Source: Triangularia verruculosa (Eukaryota > Ascomycota > Sordariomycetes > Sordariales > Podosporaceae). From it: 64,000 nucleotides of DNA. Position numbers and translations under genes: made by a program. The stretch spans positions 1 through 64,000 of the forward strand of contig MU863984.1 of NCBI GenBank assembly GCA_033296885.1, given 5' to 3'. The notes under the pieces are model-generated. The model did no database searches, was not told the DNA's origin, and saw only the letters and a program-made list of their open reading frames with translations. Shown piece by piece: positions 12,509 to 24,697 of this stretch; the stretch's first letter is position 1; each line of letters starts with the position of its first letter.

Positions 12509-13260
12509 AAACCTTTTTATTTTAATACCTTTACTTAAAATAATTTAAAGGTAATTTTATATTTTAATAATAATATATACTTTTTACGCTCTTCGGCTAT
12601 AAAGGTAACTTACATTTATATATAATTCTAATTAATATTTTTATCTATAAAAAGTAGATAGTAAAAATTAAAAGTATTATTTAAATAGAAATATATTACC
12701 GCGATTTCTTAATTACATATTACGTTAATATTACCGACTTAAGGCTCCGCTATTAGTAATTAAAAGTATTAACCCAAGCCATTACTTACTACAATATTAT
12801 AGTTACGTAGGTAAGCCCTATAAAAGGACTTAATACCGGTAACTTTCCTCCCGCCGTAGTATCCTTCCCCGCTATAATAATCGCTATCTTTAAAATAATA
12901 GTAATTTACCATAGACCAGAGCCGCTACTATACGGAAGAGCAGGACCGTTACTTTCTACTATCTATTACCCGTATATAATATCGCCCTCTCTTTTACCTA
13001 GTTAATCCGGTATTATATAGATATCCGCTAACTACCGTACTTTATCGACGATAGCCCGCAGTAGTATATTTGGGTTATTCCCTCCGAGTAGGACCTAGAG
13101 GGACGCCCGCGACCGGCTAACGCGGAGTAGCGCACTACCATCTCCGGCGGCTATACCGGCGCGTTAAGGAAGCTATACGTATACCGATTTCTAAAAAACT
13201 ACTACCTTTATATCCGATAGGATTTACTATCGACGTAGGCCGAATTTACAGCCTTTACAA
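12509..13260. repeat. RIP-degraded sequence left of the gene region
   Basis: Continuation of the sequence into which the chromovirus inserted. AT-rich at first, then (12720-13260) richer in CG with many TA steps, as in a mutated former gene or transposon ORF. Short open stretches on the plus strand occur but nothing recognisable. Composition returns to normal at about 13260. Confidence 0.5.
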
Positions 13261-13678
13261 GAGAGTTTGGGGTCGACTTCAGCCTCGTACAGTCACTTTC
13301 CATCAATTGGTTGTCCTGCAAGTTCCGTGTCCGCCAGGTATTCGTTAAGCATCACAATGGCCTGGAGGCGGACCGATCAGAACGACGGTCTTCCGGCCTC
13401 AGGCCTACCACTGCTGCCAGACATGATACCGAGCCGTAATACATTCTTGGGGCGTTGAAACTGAGGCTGTGTGTTGTTCGACGTGCGCACATATCTAGGT
13501 GCCTATGATGTCTTCCAGTGAAAATGCGCGGGGAATTACATAAACTTAGGGAAGCGGGCTTTGTTATTCAGCTCCGTTAAATGCTTCTTGTTTTCGCTTG
13601 ATCAGTTTCTCAACGGAGCTTTTATAGAATAGATAGATAAATAAAGTTCTATATCTGCTTGTCTCAGCCGCTGCCAAC

Positions 13679-14484
13679 TTAGCCGCGATAATGGACGAGC
13701 CGGCCTTTGGCTGCGCCTGGGATGGGCAGCAGGCCTTGCCCAGTGGATCGACGAAGTGCTAGTCTGCGCGGCTCGCTCAATTGATACATGAGGTGATCAA
13801 CATTGGCGTTGTTGGTACTTCCTTCCCAGACGTTTGCTCTATTTAGCTCTGCCTGCTCAAGGTCGACGACCGTCGCTCGCCCATCGTCCGTGAGCAGGAA
13901 GTTGTCCGTTTTCATGTCAGTATACTCGACTCCATACCCCGTTAGCGCTCGAAGAGCATCTTGAAGGCTGTTGCGTAGGGCTTCCAGGTCCTTGTCCTCG
14001 GGTAATCTACCCTCGCGTAGGAGCTCGTAGACGGTCTTTCCACGGATGAATGATAGAACTAAGGCCGGGGACCTATCATACACTCCCTCGCCGTAGAGAT
14101 ATGGGATGACAGTTCCTTGAAGCGGTTTCAAGACCTCGTAGACCTGCTTCTCCCTATCGAACTCGTCTTCCCAGCCCACCTTTCGTTTTTTGAGGATGAT
14201 TATCGGGGGGAGAAACCATCCAGGGTAGTATGTCCGTATTCGAGGGCAGCAAGTGGCAAAAAACTGGATCAATGGGAGAAAGAGTGGCTGTTTGAGCTCC
14301 AGGCGGTACACGGTCCGACGCGGATCCAGTAACTTGGAAGTCTGAGCAAAGACAAGCTGGCCACCGATACGGAATTCCTTGACCATGTTAGTGCTATATA
14401 AGGAGGGAGGCTGGAAGCCAAATGTAGGCGGCTTACGAGAGGAGGGCTGGCAACCTGCAAAGGCTGGCCATCATCTTCGTCCAT
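13679..14484 (-). CDS. Protein-kinase-like protein, copy 1 of the kinase + D...ExK module
   Basis: Small kinase-fold protein. Main exon 14377-13679: a lysine in IIILKKRK, a downstream Glu in EKQVYEVL, the catalytic-loop equivalent YTDMKTDNFLL (Asp, Lys and Asn kept, no HRD), and VVDLE in place of DFG. A likely first exon starts at ATG 14484 (MDEDDGQ...), ends at donor GTAAGC (14436) and joins GAA at 14377, with CTAAC before the acceptor. I prefer this start because the paralogue at 52990-53937 has the same acidic first exon. Both share GWFLP/EWFLP and LQGT-IP-L-GE. The D...ExK gene lies about 370 bp upstream on the same strand. The frame is open although its partner is broken. Substrate unknown; it could be an antidote-type kinase or an ordinary orphan kinase. 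Confidence 0.75.
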
Positions 14485-14850
14485 CTTGAGGTGGATAGAC
14501 TGCGCTTGTACTGGCAAAGAGGGAAGATGCGATAATGAGAAGGAAAAAGTTTTTAATCTGGGCCGGAACCAAATATGAACAAGCAAACGCTCCCACCTTG
14601 CCCTGCAGGTATCCGAAAGGGCACAGTGCACACATATGTGGAACAGGATGTTGGGAGCCCCGCACGGCAAGGCGGCGTCAGCACAGCACCTTTCAATTTG
14701 TCGGCCGCAATTGTACGTGCGGGGAAATGGCACTGAGCTGACTGAACATGGCAAAGAAAATAGCTGCCTTGACAATCACGGCGAGCACCAAAACAGACCT
14801 GCGATACCAATATAGTTAACTATAAGGTAAATACACCCATGCTCTAGCTA

Positions 14851-15927
14851 TTACTGCAAACAGTTCCTAGTGTCGTACGCCAATATGTTCCCGTCGTTGT
14901 CTACCCAGACCCAGAACCCGCCCGTCTGATCCTTTATAAACTGGCGTCTGTATCCGTTGGGTTGACCAAATTCGTACGCGCCAAGAGCCACTTCCCACAT
15001 CGGCCGCCCTGACCATTTCTCGTAGACACGGTTTATCCCACCAATGCTAACAGGCAGCGAACCCCCGTTTGCCAGCGTCGCCGACAGGCGCATCCAGCCT
15101 CTCCAAGCTAATCGATACAGTGCGTACTGAATTGTGCACTGATCCTGGTACTTAGGGTGCCGCGGTATGACGCAACAGTCGACAGGGCAACCAGGACTCT
15201 TGATATTCTCTCTATCCCTGGCTCTGAATTGTAGGACGAGGAGGTGTACCGAATCAAACACGAAAACCTGCGGGCACCGGTAATGATATGCGTATCTTTG
15301 TTGCTAGACAGTTAGCCTCTTTTAACCACAAACACAGACTTGTTGTCTTGCTACTCACCCCCGAATCTCCCTTTGAAGCCTCAGCGTCAGGGTGGAAGGA
15401 GCTTGGCCCGTCGTCCATTCAACCTCTTTAATTACGAACGGCTACTTCAGCTCGCCGATCATGGCGGCTCTCTCCATGTTGTTTTGCATGGGCCAAATCA
15501 ACTGGTAGTCGACTGTAACCGGCGTGTTTGTCGGTCCGGTCGGGCCCGCCAGCGACCTCGGCCAGAAGAATGGCCTGCCGGTGAAGGCGAAACGAAAGCC
15601 AGGTTCGAAATATTGATAGAAATCACGGTCCACGTCGCCTTCGCTCAGGATTAGTTCGGAAGCTGAATTCGGCGGTTGGGCTGGGTTTCGAAGACCAGCA
15701 TCATCAATTTCGGATAAGGGCCGATGCTCGGTGTCAAGGCCAGGACCCAGAAAGCCGTCGATAGATTCCTTGGTTGGTTGGTAGACGGTTCGTCGATTTA
15801 TCGGCTCGAAATGATCCGTCCATGCTTTCCGACTCAGATTCGGCCGTGGGTCGGTAGAAAACCCAGGTTCGGAAAACGCTGGCTGTGAGTAGAAGGTATC
15901 AATCAACTGCCCTACAGTGGTGGTCAT
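14851..15927 (-). pseudogene. PD-(D/E)XK-nuclease-like protein, copy 1, broken by an in-frame TAG
   Basis: No full-length family is recognised. Start taken at MTTTVGQLID (15927); an upstream in-frame ATG at 16020 is possible. About 160 residues run to a TAG at 15444-15442, and the same frame continues to a donor GTGAGT at 15358. After a short intron the frame resumes near 15295 and runs to 14851. The core reads TVDYQL (Asp140), AAMIGELK (Glu159, Lys161), LQREIRG, then VFVFDSVHLL: order and spacing of a PD-(D/E)XK fold. The C-terminus has FWVWVDNDGN. The TAG directly follows GELK, where Gln would fit. The paralogue at 54100-54838 has the same D...ExK, intron phase and C-terminal motif. Function is inferred from motifs only. 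Confidence 0.6.
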
Positions 15928-16084
15928 GTTGGGAGGAAGGAGACAGCCAGTATACTGAGAGCAGAAGATAATGAATTGATGATAAATAGAAGTAGGCTGG
16001 GTCTGGCTTGTCGAGAACAACAGCTATGAAAGTAAATAGGGGAGTATCGGCCAGACTTAAATATTTTAACTGCCTTCAGGCAAG

Positions 16085-16330
16085 GTGTGCTATAGAAGTG
16101 AGGTTCGACTCGCGAGCAGTGTGCAGACTGTTCATCGATAAGACGTCTGCATGCGCCAACATTAAACGAGATACAACGTTACTCGCTCCCCTGCAAGCTG
16201 AGCTTATCATGCCTGGCGCACCGAATCTATAATACATAGAAGTGAGGTTCAACTCGTAAGCAGCGTGTGCGGCCCACAACCAGGTTGTTCATAGGTTTGC
16301 CATGTTCAACTCGCGAGCAGCGTGCAGCCC
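16085..16330. repeat. Three dispersed copies of a 30-40 bp repeat
   Basis: AGAAGTGAGGTTCGACTCG starts near 16094, AGAAGTGAGGTTCAACTCG near 16238, and a shorter copy TGTTCAACTCGCGAGCAGCG near 16303. All continue with a CAGYGTG-type segment. Purpose unknown; no gene overlaps. Confidence 0.65.
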
Positions 16331-18180
16331 ATCACTCACTCCTGAATAAAGCGTTCATTGGCGAGACGTGCTGCATCCTTTTTTAGCGGCTGTGGATACT
16401 CAAGTTGGATCGACATGCGGCCCACGCTAATAAATCCCACAGGCAGGAACATTGTTTCGGCAGCCTTGCCGTTCACACAAGTACATGCATATGCGCAAGG
16501 GTGGCAGCGGCTAGTTTAACTGGTGAAGGCCGCCCAATACAGATTGATTGCTGCATCGACAGCCATCAAATCTGCAGCCCTCTCCTCGCAGCCGGCTGCA
16601 CCGCATGCAACCGGGAAAAGTGTCACCGCCGTGGTAAGCGAGAATTTTCCCTACCTTGTTAGTCGTCGCATTTAATCTCACCTACCCCGCCCGTCGAATC
16701 TCGCCCACCCTGTTTGTGGCTTAGAATCTCGCCCATTAGAGGATGTACTTGCATGAACCCGAGACAATGTGTGGTTGGGAATATTGATACCCTCCGCTGT
16801 GCTTTGCCGCTAATGGAGTTAAACCTCACCGCTTGCACCTATCTGGACGTGAGCGGGGTCCAAGCGGCCATTCCTCAAACTTAGCGACAAGGCGCCCTAT
16901 CCGTTTCGCTTGTTCACTAATGCGCCCGCCTAGGACTGATATGGCGCGGGCTAACAGATGTGATAGCAGAAGGAGCAGGGCCGGAAAGATGGATGCAACC
17001 CCCCCCCCCCACCCGCCCAACCCACTTCAGATGTCCTCCTTCCGGATAGTCGCATTGATTACCTCAATGTGAAGCCCCTTGGGTACCTCGGTCGAGGTTG
17101 GACAGTGGCCAGTGGGTGCCCATACCCAGCATAGTTCTCGAGCGTTTCTTACGATAACAGCCTGGCCCTCAACAACTGTTACCCTTAGCGGTCGGGAAAC
17201 GCGGATAATTTTGATGTAGAAGTAAAGGTCCTTGTTATTTTCGACCCTGCTGCTGTCCTGGAGAATCCGTTAGTGAGCGTCAGGAGCCACGCCGCGCGGA
17301 TATCATACCACAGTTACGGTTAATAAACCTGAAGTCTCGTCAGGGGGTTCCAGAGTATTTGCACTCAGTGTTGGCTCCCAGGGCCGGGAGTCTAAAATAT
17401 ACGCGTAAGTATAAATCGGAATCCTGAACTTGCTTGCCATGTCCAACCCACGGGATCGCTCGACCTTGATCTTAAAGTCAATGTCACCTAAACAGTGCAA
17501 ATTAAAATCTGCACTAATGTAAATAGATATGTGCTTCCCCCCCTTTGACTCCGCTTGGAATATCGAACTATGTTCCTAGGTATGCTATAGCTCGGTGTAA
17601 ATCTTAAATAAATTCCGGCGATTAATCCTAATATAGTCTAATATCGCGAATTAAGAAAGCGTTAGATCACTTATTTACCTAATCTCGATCTTTACGTCGG
17701 GGATTTTACGGATAAGTCTAGACTGTATTTCGGTGGCTATATTATCACCAATCGCACAGTCGTACTTCTGCTAGCTGCCCACCCCCGTACCTTAGTTTTC
17801 CGCTTCTCCTGCAGTTGACATAGGCCTGGAGGCAGGGGTGGAGTGGCTCGCCTATGGTGAAGGTTCGTGTAAGCCTATGTCACGTCTGTTAGAGATGTAC
17901 ATTCCGTTTCTAAACCGTTTCACTCACTCTCCTGGAAGCCTGTGGCTCGCAGAACTAACCCGTCTACATCGTCCCGCCACTTCAACAACGTAACATCTAT
18001 AGGGTCAAGTCAGCACTTAACGACCAGTTTACTTTTCCAACACCCGCATAATCTCACCAAGAAGAAACTTATTTACGAGGGCCGTGTCTTTACGGAGAAG
18101 AATGTTATAATAATAGTACCAATATACGTCTTTATCAAGGTCCGCCTAGTTAAGCCACTGGAATACTGCTCTCTACACCA
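16331..18180. other. Gene-poor stretch
   Basis: Short overlapping frames on both strands but none with introns, motifs or consistent codon use. GAATCTCGCCCA occurs in two near-identical copies at about 16705 and 16730, and a poly-C run lies near 16999. I see no supportable gene. Confidence 0.5.
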
Positions 18181-18184
18181 TTTG

Positions 18185-18455
18185 TTATCTCGAGATACTA
18201 CCCCATTCAGAGAACCGGCAGTATTTTGCCAAACGAACTATACCCGCAATTGTAATCTTGGGTGCATCAAATGGACTTTCGTCGTCAAAGTACCGACCTA
18301 TAGCGGTCAGCCGGACAAGTGGCTCAGGATTGTATTTGGTGGGAACGTTCGTTCGCTCCTATACCGTATGGAGCGTTTCCCATGCGATATTCTCCCCAGG
18401 TTGCAAGATAATATCCCGAAGCTCCATTCTATACCTCAGTCGTCCTGGTGTGTGT
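18185..18455 (-). pseudogene. Decayed unknown gene fragment
   Basis: The minus strand reads coherently from about 18455 to TAA 18185 with one internal TAG (18361-18359): ELRDIILQPGENIAWETL, then after the stop NPEPLVRLTAIGRYFDD and ITIAGIVRLAKYC. Composition and the single TAG fit a RIP-hit gene. No family recognised and no upstream exon found. Larger plus-strand frames over the same bases look like shadows. Confidence 0.4.
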
Positions 18456-19271
18456 TGTGACCAAAGTCCATCGAGCGGCCGACGTCGAAGCCAAACTGCG
18501 GGGCTGCGGATGGGCGCTTGCTCCGGGCCAATCAGAGCGCTCCGCCGTCAAAAAAATAAGCCGCCTAAAAGACGGGGGTATCTTCATTTCGTGCGACCAA
18601 GGGGGCCCCGCGCTGCAGCTAATATCAGCTCATGGGTGTGTAATTAGTCGGGTGCCCCGCACTGCGGCGCCCCCCTGGCTTTCGTTTCCCCAGCATTTGG
18701 CACGCCTCCTGAGGGATGTTGGGATTTCAGGGTGGATATCTCTACTGGGTCATTTTAAATGCTGCTTCAACACCACGCCTAAGCATCGCCAAGACCACGG
18801 CACAAAATTTATCGAAGTCAAGGCCCGGAACGTTGGTTGCTTATTGCTTCTCTTAGCTGAAATTGTAGAAAGGGAATGACTAAAGAATTTATCAGTGGGG
18901 ACATCCTTGGAAGAAGTTCCCACTAAATTAGGACCTTGCCACCAGCACTTCCATGCGGAAATTTGATATGTTGTTTGTCTCTTCTGTTGCCTAGCTCCTT
19001 TATAATTATCATTCTATCTCTTCCTTGCTCCTTTCCTCTGTTAAGCTAACAGCGTCTTCCCTCCAAAATAATTCCGACTATAACACCGTCAAATATAATG
19101 GCATTTCTAAACTAGAAACATAAGCGTCATTTATCACTTCCAAAAAATGAAGTGAATCCGCTTAAGCGACGTCAGACACATCAGCCTCCTGTTAAGCCTA
19201 CTGCTGGCACGCTAACAAGCACGTCGCCCGCCGGCGGCCAGCAACTTATTTAACCTTCTTTTCCGGAGCCA

Positions 19272-20508
19272 GTGGCGGCCAAATCAGGAGCAGCGCCTGC
19301 GAGCGCGCCGCGTAGTGGTAGCGACCAGTCTAAAGACTTTCCGGCGAGTGTGCCGAATTCGGCCATGCTAGCAACGCCCGTTGATAATCACCAGACTTAC
19401 GAGCAGTTAAGGAACGGCGGCGATGAGTTTAACGGCAGTATATACGAGTTAGACTCCGCTATTGGCTTGTCTGTAAGTATTCTCTTCCCTTAGTCGACTG
19501 CACTACTGACAGTAGAGAATAGATCGAGGACGATTTACGGACTCTAAACGACATCCCCACCGTTCAGGAAAATTACCGCACGTATTACAACTTACTTAAA
19601 AATCCGTGGCCTTATGATACGCGCGAGGGAGAGCGTATAGAGATGCTATATAAGCTATGCCGGTTAGCCTATAGTAATATATTAGCGCTCTGTCCTATAA
19701 AGGAATATCGTAATGTTCTCGACCTTAATACCGGTAATGGGATATAAGCAATAGAGTTTGCTAACGCACATAAGGAGGCAAACGTTACCGGTCTTGATCT
19801 GTTCCCCTTTCAGCCAGCTTTCGTGCCTCCAAACTGTGAGTTCCAAATTGATAACCTTGAAGAGGATTGGACATGGAGCGGTTATTTCGACTTTATACAT
19901 GCGCGGATGTTGTCCGGATGCTTTAAGAACCCGAGATATATCGTAAGTAGCGCATATAAGTATGTTACTTTAAAGTCCTAAGGTTAATATAAATGCTAAT
20001 GGAGCTTATATGGTAGACAACTTACACCAGGCGGTTATTTCGAGGTTACCGACATACTCTACACCCCAAAGTCCGATGATGAAACACTTATTTCCGATTC
20101 TTTACTCTGCAACTGGGCGAACCATCTTGCTAGCACGGCCAGGGGGATAGGCCGCCCTCTTATTAGAGACGCTTCTGAGTATTAGGAGATGCTTAGCGAA
20201 GCGGGCTTTGTGGATATCCATATGGTTGTTAAAAAGTTGCCCACTAACTCCTGGCCGAATGACGAGATACTGAAGGAAATCGGGGAAATTAGTTCACTCG
20301 CCCTTAGTAACGAGCTTGAGACGATTTTTATGGCTCTCTTTAAGTACGGCCTGCGTTGGGACCCCGAAGCAGTCATTGTCACATGCGCTCTTGTCCGTAA
20401 AGAATTTAAGTCGCCGGATATTCACGCATATTTCCCTTTAATTACTGTCTACGGGAGGAAGCCATATAGGCCGGGTAGCGTAGAAGGAGAGAAAGATGAT
20501 GGGGAATA
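19272..20508 (+). pseudogene. LaeA-like SAM-dependent methyltransferase, RIP-inactivated
   Basis: Follows the fungal LaeA-like class: N-terminal low-complexity region, TYEQLRNGGDEFNGSIYELD near 19397, intron from GTAAGT at about 19471, then PYDTREGERIEMLYKLC (Asp-Glu-x-Glu-type entry) and motif I VLDLNTGNGI near 19719 directly followed by TAA where Trp is usual. ANVTGLDLFPFQPAFVPPNC, FDFIHARMLSGCF, a second intron (GTAAGTAGCG near 19942), PGGYFEVTDILYT and WDPEAVIVTCALVRKE follow. Further stops: a TAG just after intron 1 and one in SEY-EML near 20183. Motif I Gly is also changed to Asn. The start reads GTG where ATG is expected. Members of this class are global or local regulators of secondary metabolism; this copy cannot be functional. 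Confidence 0.8.
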
Positions 20509-20538
20509 AGGCTTCTTTTCTCTCCCTCCAGACTTTCG

Positions 20539-21290
20539 TTGCTCAGACTCGCTCAAAGGGAACAGGCGGGCTTCAGGACTACTCTACCTTCCTATTTCGT
20601 TTCAGGGCAGGTTGCGATTGGGCGAGATCAACGGTCCGTTTGCGGGATCGATTGGATATGTACTTGTAATTCTGCAACGCAGCCTAATATACTTTTCGCA
20701 TGGATCTTTATAACTGGTGAACCGCCGCTGTGACCGCCATCAGATGCAAAACCTGGCTGCGACTTCGACAATACACTAGCTAAGGAGCTATTTCCTGTTA
20801 ATACTCTGTCTAATCCGTTATGCTTCGCTAGCTATTTTTATGGCCAAGCTAATCCTATAATTTGTCGGTCGTTAGATGAGGCGATAGGCCAACTCAAGGT
20901 GGTTAAATTAAGAAAAGAACGGCAGAATGTCATAAGGTATACGTATGTATTGTATATATAATACACATTTCAGGCAAGTGAGTGATGTTAAAGGATTTCT
21001 TCTTGTGTTTTTATCTTGCCCTAAGGCGGGGATATCATATACTTGAATGCTCAACCGTTCCTAAACGAAAAACTCTCGTTCCCACTATTTATGTCTTACG
21101 TAATACTCAACGACGAAGTTTAGTTACCAATCTATATAACCAGCGAGTTCCAACCCGAGTCTTCTTCGGGCTAAGTCTACGGTTAGATTCCTCGGGTCTC
21201 CTATATATCCGAAACCGAACGCCCACTAGAGGGAACTGGTTAAGGAGAAATACATTGTAAAGAAGAGGTAAAAATTCTTATATAAATGCC
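20539..21290 (+). pseudogene. RIP-damaged unknown gene, probably two exons
   Basis: One plus-strand frame gives convincing protein with sparse stops: REQAGFRTTLPSYFVSGQ, a TGA at 20731-20733, then PPSDAKPGCDFDNTLAKE, FASYFYGQANPIICRSLDEA. A likely intron begins at GTATGTATTG (about 20943) and ends near 21023. Exon 2 reads GDIIYLNAQPFLNEKLSF, then NDEV, stop, LPIYITSEFQPESSSG, stop, with stops where Trp/Gln would fit. No domain recognised. It converges on the decayed gene at 21473-22090. Confidence 0.5.
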
Positions 21291-21472
21291 CTACGTAATG
21301 GTGATAAAAGTCCGAGTCTAGAAACCGTAGCGAATACGTCTGCTAGTGAGTAGTCTTGCTGGCACCCTTCTTTCTTGATCTTGCAGCTATCAAGAGCTCC
21401 AGTATAAGTGGCTGGGAAACGGGTCGCAAAAATAAGTTTATTATCCCCTAAGTCCGGGGTGTCCTCTGTGTC

Positions 21473-22090
21473 CTAAGTTATTCCCAGTGATTGAATTATA
21501 TATGACCCCTTTCCTCGAAAGTTATAAGATATAAATATTCCTTTATGGTCTAGAGAATCTTAAAAGGTGAAAAGATACTCTGCGTCTAAGTCCCAAATTA
21601 ACCCTAGAAACCTAACTTGGTCCTTTGGATATATTTGCAGCTATTTACCTATTCCGATATTAATCTCGAGGGAAGGATGGCTATAGAGGTGCTCGCGGTC
21701 GCGGTATAAAATATCGTAGTACGCGGCTAGAATATCTGGATCGGCGGGCGGGAGATCCGAGCTAAGGTAGTGGATGGCTATGACGAAGACGTCTTTCGGA
21801 GAGAACCCATTCGAACGTGAGACGGTGATTCGTGTCGTACTTATGGTTCCTGTATAGTCTCCGCTCCCAGAAAAGAAGATGTGATCGGTAATGCCGTGTT
21901 GGGGTAGGTTGTTTGGTGTTTTAATTGTTTGGACAAGTACCGAACGGGCCCTGCCTTTTGCATAAGTACGGTAGTTGTCTAAGTCGTTTCCCTCTCCGAA
22001 CGAGAAATAAACGAGATTCGAATTATTATATACTGCGATCGAGCAGCTGCTATCGTGAAGGTCGCTCTATGAGTTTACAGTGTTGGCCAT
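21473..22090 (-). pseudogene. RIP-damaged unknown gene, 205 codons
   Basis: A single minus-strand frame from ATG 22090 to TAG 21473 with three internal stops: codon 8 (22069-22067), one after NIGIG-K, and one after EYLFTF. In between the protein is clean for about 130 residues: VYFSFGEGNDLDNYRTYAKG, SGSGDYTGTISTTRITVSRS, KDVFVIAIHYLSSDLPPADP. Stops sit where Trp or Gln is plausible. No intron needed. Family not recognised; the Ser/Thr/Tyr-rich beta-strand-like text suggests a secreted or lectin-like fold, but there is no clear signal peptide. Confidence 0.6.
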
Positions 22091-23630
22091 TGAACGATAA
22101 TTAGCGCGAGCGACGAGTATTTAAGGTAGATGATTTGGTAGGTGCAGTAGATGGGAAAGAGATTATAGGTCGCTGAAAGAAATGTGGTAAATGTTTCTTG
22201 ATAAAAGCAGCCGGAACGGACTCGGCGTCGTTAGAGGGACAAAGGCGAGAAGATAAGAAAGTGGGAAACGTATATAGGGGTAAGGGAAGTGCGATTTAAA
22301 ATATTGACAGATAAAATTCTTACCGGGGCGGTGCCTGCCAGCAGAATTTGGCGCGTCCTGTTATAGGCTCTAACCTCCTGTTTCCTCTAAATTGATCCTA
22401 TAGATCCTAGTATCGTAGCCAATACCCTGCATTGCCCACTCCTGCATAGCTGCCGTCTTAGTGTGCTGCAATGTGTGGCTCATAGAAGTACGCGCCGTAA
22501 TAGGAGTGTTACTTTCGAAGCACCTTGGAGTGCGCTTCGTGCGGCAAAAGCCTGCAGGAGGTGCCCAGCTAAAACAAGTAGGGGTTGACAAGGGCCTTGG
22601 TTTGATCGAAAAGATCTATGTAGTTAACTGTTGGCTCACCGCAAAGTAAATCCACAGAACAGGGCTTTGGGCTGGGACACATCGGGAGCCGCAGATATGC
22701 GGCCAATTCACAGGGCATGCCAACCTGGTTAAGCGCCTGGCCCTTCTCGGTTCAGGGCCTGGTTGGAAAGAAGGGCCCAGCTTATAAAACCACAGTTGCT
22801 GGATGCTGTTATACTCCCCCAGTATGGATGCCTTTAGCGGTGTGACTGGAGCATGATGCGATTGCGTCATGCATTTCGCCGGCAGCCCGTCTTCCAACTG
22901 TCCAGGACTGAATGGCGTGCCCAGGTAGCGGAATCTGTTTCCCGGCATACCTAGGGTTAATCCCATAGCAGGCTTGAGGCATATTGCAGGGCGCGTCACG
23001 GCACGGCTAAGAAGCCTCTGGCCGCCTTTGTCCTTGTTTCTTAAGATCTTTCTATTCATTTATACGGTACCGTGCGAAATCCCAGCGGGCCGCTTCTCCG
23101 TACAACGGGCCTAAGGTCCTGGTGGGAGCGTGAATGGAGGGTTATCTGAGTTAGACAACGGCGCTAGCTGGAACGGAAGGGAGGAGAGAGGATGCAAGAG
23201 AAAAGATGAGCTAGACAGCAATCGCAAACCAATCCAAGATATCTGCACAAAAGGATTGTTCTTAGCGCGACCTAGCAGCATCTTGATGGGGTTAGTTTTC
23301 GACGGATTTCGCGATCGAGATTAGAGTGTAGGGCTGAGAATGAGGGCCTACGTGGGATGAAGACTCCAAAAATGTTTAGGATTACACTGAATTTTCTTCC
23401 CTAGGCGGCTATTCTTCGGCTATATGCTCATCCGATTTATGCCAAATTAGCGCTGAGCTCCGGGGAACTGGGCCGGCGGAGTCTGGAAGCTGGGTGGTTA
23501 TTTTAGTTCCCTGTGTACTAATTTGCCGTTTTACTCTTACCCCTCGCCCTCGCCCCCCCCGAGCACCCCGGTGAGGGGCAGCGCCCCCTGCTCAGGCAAA
23601 AGCTATGGGCGGAAAGGAAACGAATTAGAG
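22091..23630. other. Stretch without a supportable gene
   Basis: A 147-codon minus-strand frame (23059-22616) is open but has no motif, no intron signal and unremarkable composition; I do not call it. The rest has short frames only. Confidence 0.4.
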
Positions 23631-23637
23631 CTTCGAA

Positions 23638-24005
23638 CTAGATTCCGCGGGAGAGGATGTGCGAATGCTTCTTGGTGGGGGGGATGCTACGGACGAATAA
23701 CTTGCGCTTATCTACGGCGAACTCGAACTCGAGGCCGCCGATGATGCCCGCTGTTGCGACGCCGATGCATTGGACGGAGAATACGGTGGTGACGTAGGGC
23801 TTATTTCGGTTATCTCTTAGTGCTTGCTGGCTATCGGTGTTATAGACATTTGCTGGTTAGTTTCACCTCTTTCTCTTATGGTAGTTAGCTAGGGAAACTT
23901 ATACCTCCTCGATATAAACCCAACCTTACCATTCTTGAAGATGGCCAAATACAAAGGCGGCCTACCCCCCTGGCCGAGTAGCACCGCATTATATACCCCC
24001 CTGGG
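23638..24005 (-). pseudogene. Decayed gene fragment, 3' end
   Basis: The minus strand shows NAVLLGQGGRPPLYLAIFKN near 23990-23930, a candidate intron with GTATAAGT donor and CTAAC, and a last exon ALRDNRNKPYVTTVFSVQC continuing through a hydrophobic stretch to LFVRSIPPTKKHSHILSRG and TAG at 23640-23638. Frames on either side of the intron do not join cleanly, so an indel or unseen exon is likely. No family recognised; the hydrophobic part could be one membrane segment. Confidence 0.4.
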
Positions 24006-24697
24006 ACCCCTTTAATGACCCGCGGGTTTGGTTGCCAAGCTTAGTCGGTTTTGTCGATGTGGAGAACTTTATAACAGGGCTGATCTGCTTGTTGTCAAAC
24101 CCCATATCGGCGGCCCCCCGGTACGACCCGCCTGGAAGCACGCTACCAGGGTTGTTAGTAGCGCAGCGGGCGGGTTCGATAAATCTACCCCACCTCCAAG
24201 GGAGTATCAGCCATCTGGTTCAACGCGGCCGACCTGCATGATCCGTGACCGACCGCGCCTAGCAAGATCTGACAAAACGCTTCGTATGGGGTGTGATAAC
24301 CTGGAATGCTGTAGGCTCTGACCTTCTAATTTACACAATCGGCAGTAAACGCTGAAGTCGAATTTCGTGGTGACAGGAGAGGGTGTTGAAAATGATGAAG
24401 AGCTATTTTCCCATACCTTCCCCCCTTGTCTTTTGTGCGGGGTAATCGGAGCAGACAGACGCATTCGAGGCCAAAATCGGAAATATTCGTGTGTCGTGTG
24501 TCGTGTGTTGGGTGGTGCAAAATATGAACGAGCCAGAGACAGTGTTGGAAGAAAAGGACGCTGCGTTGTCTATAAATGGTGGGTTCCATCTTCTCCTTTC
24601 CCCTTGAATTTTCGACATCAAGGCCTCCACCTCCCTACTCACACGACTTTCCTGAGCTTGCATTGAATGCAACATGTGCTAACTTATTAAGACCACT

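Noticed and set aside
14269..14810. Several overlapping open frames on both strands, up to 168 codons
   Set aside because: They lie over the 5' end and promoter of kinase 1 and have no motifs; only the short MDEDDG first exon in one of them is kept.
22616..23059. 147-codon minus-strand frame as a gene
   Set aside because: Open but without motif, intron, or recognisable composition; kept only as a remark.
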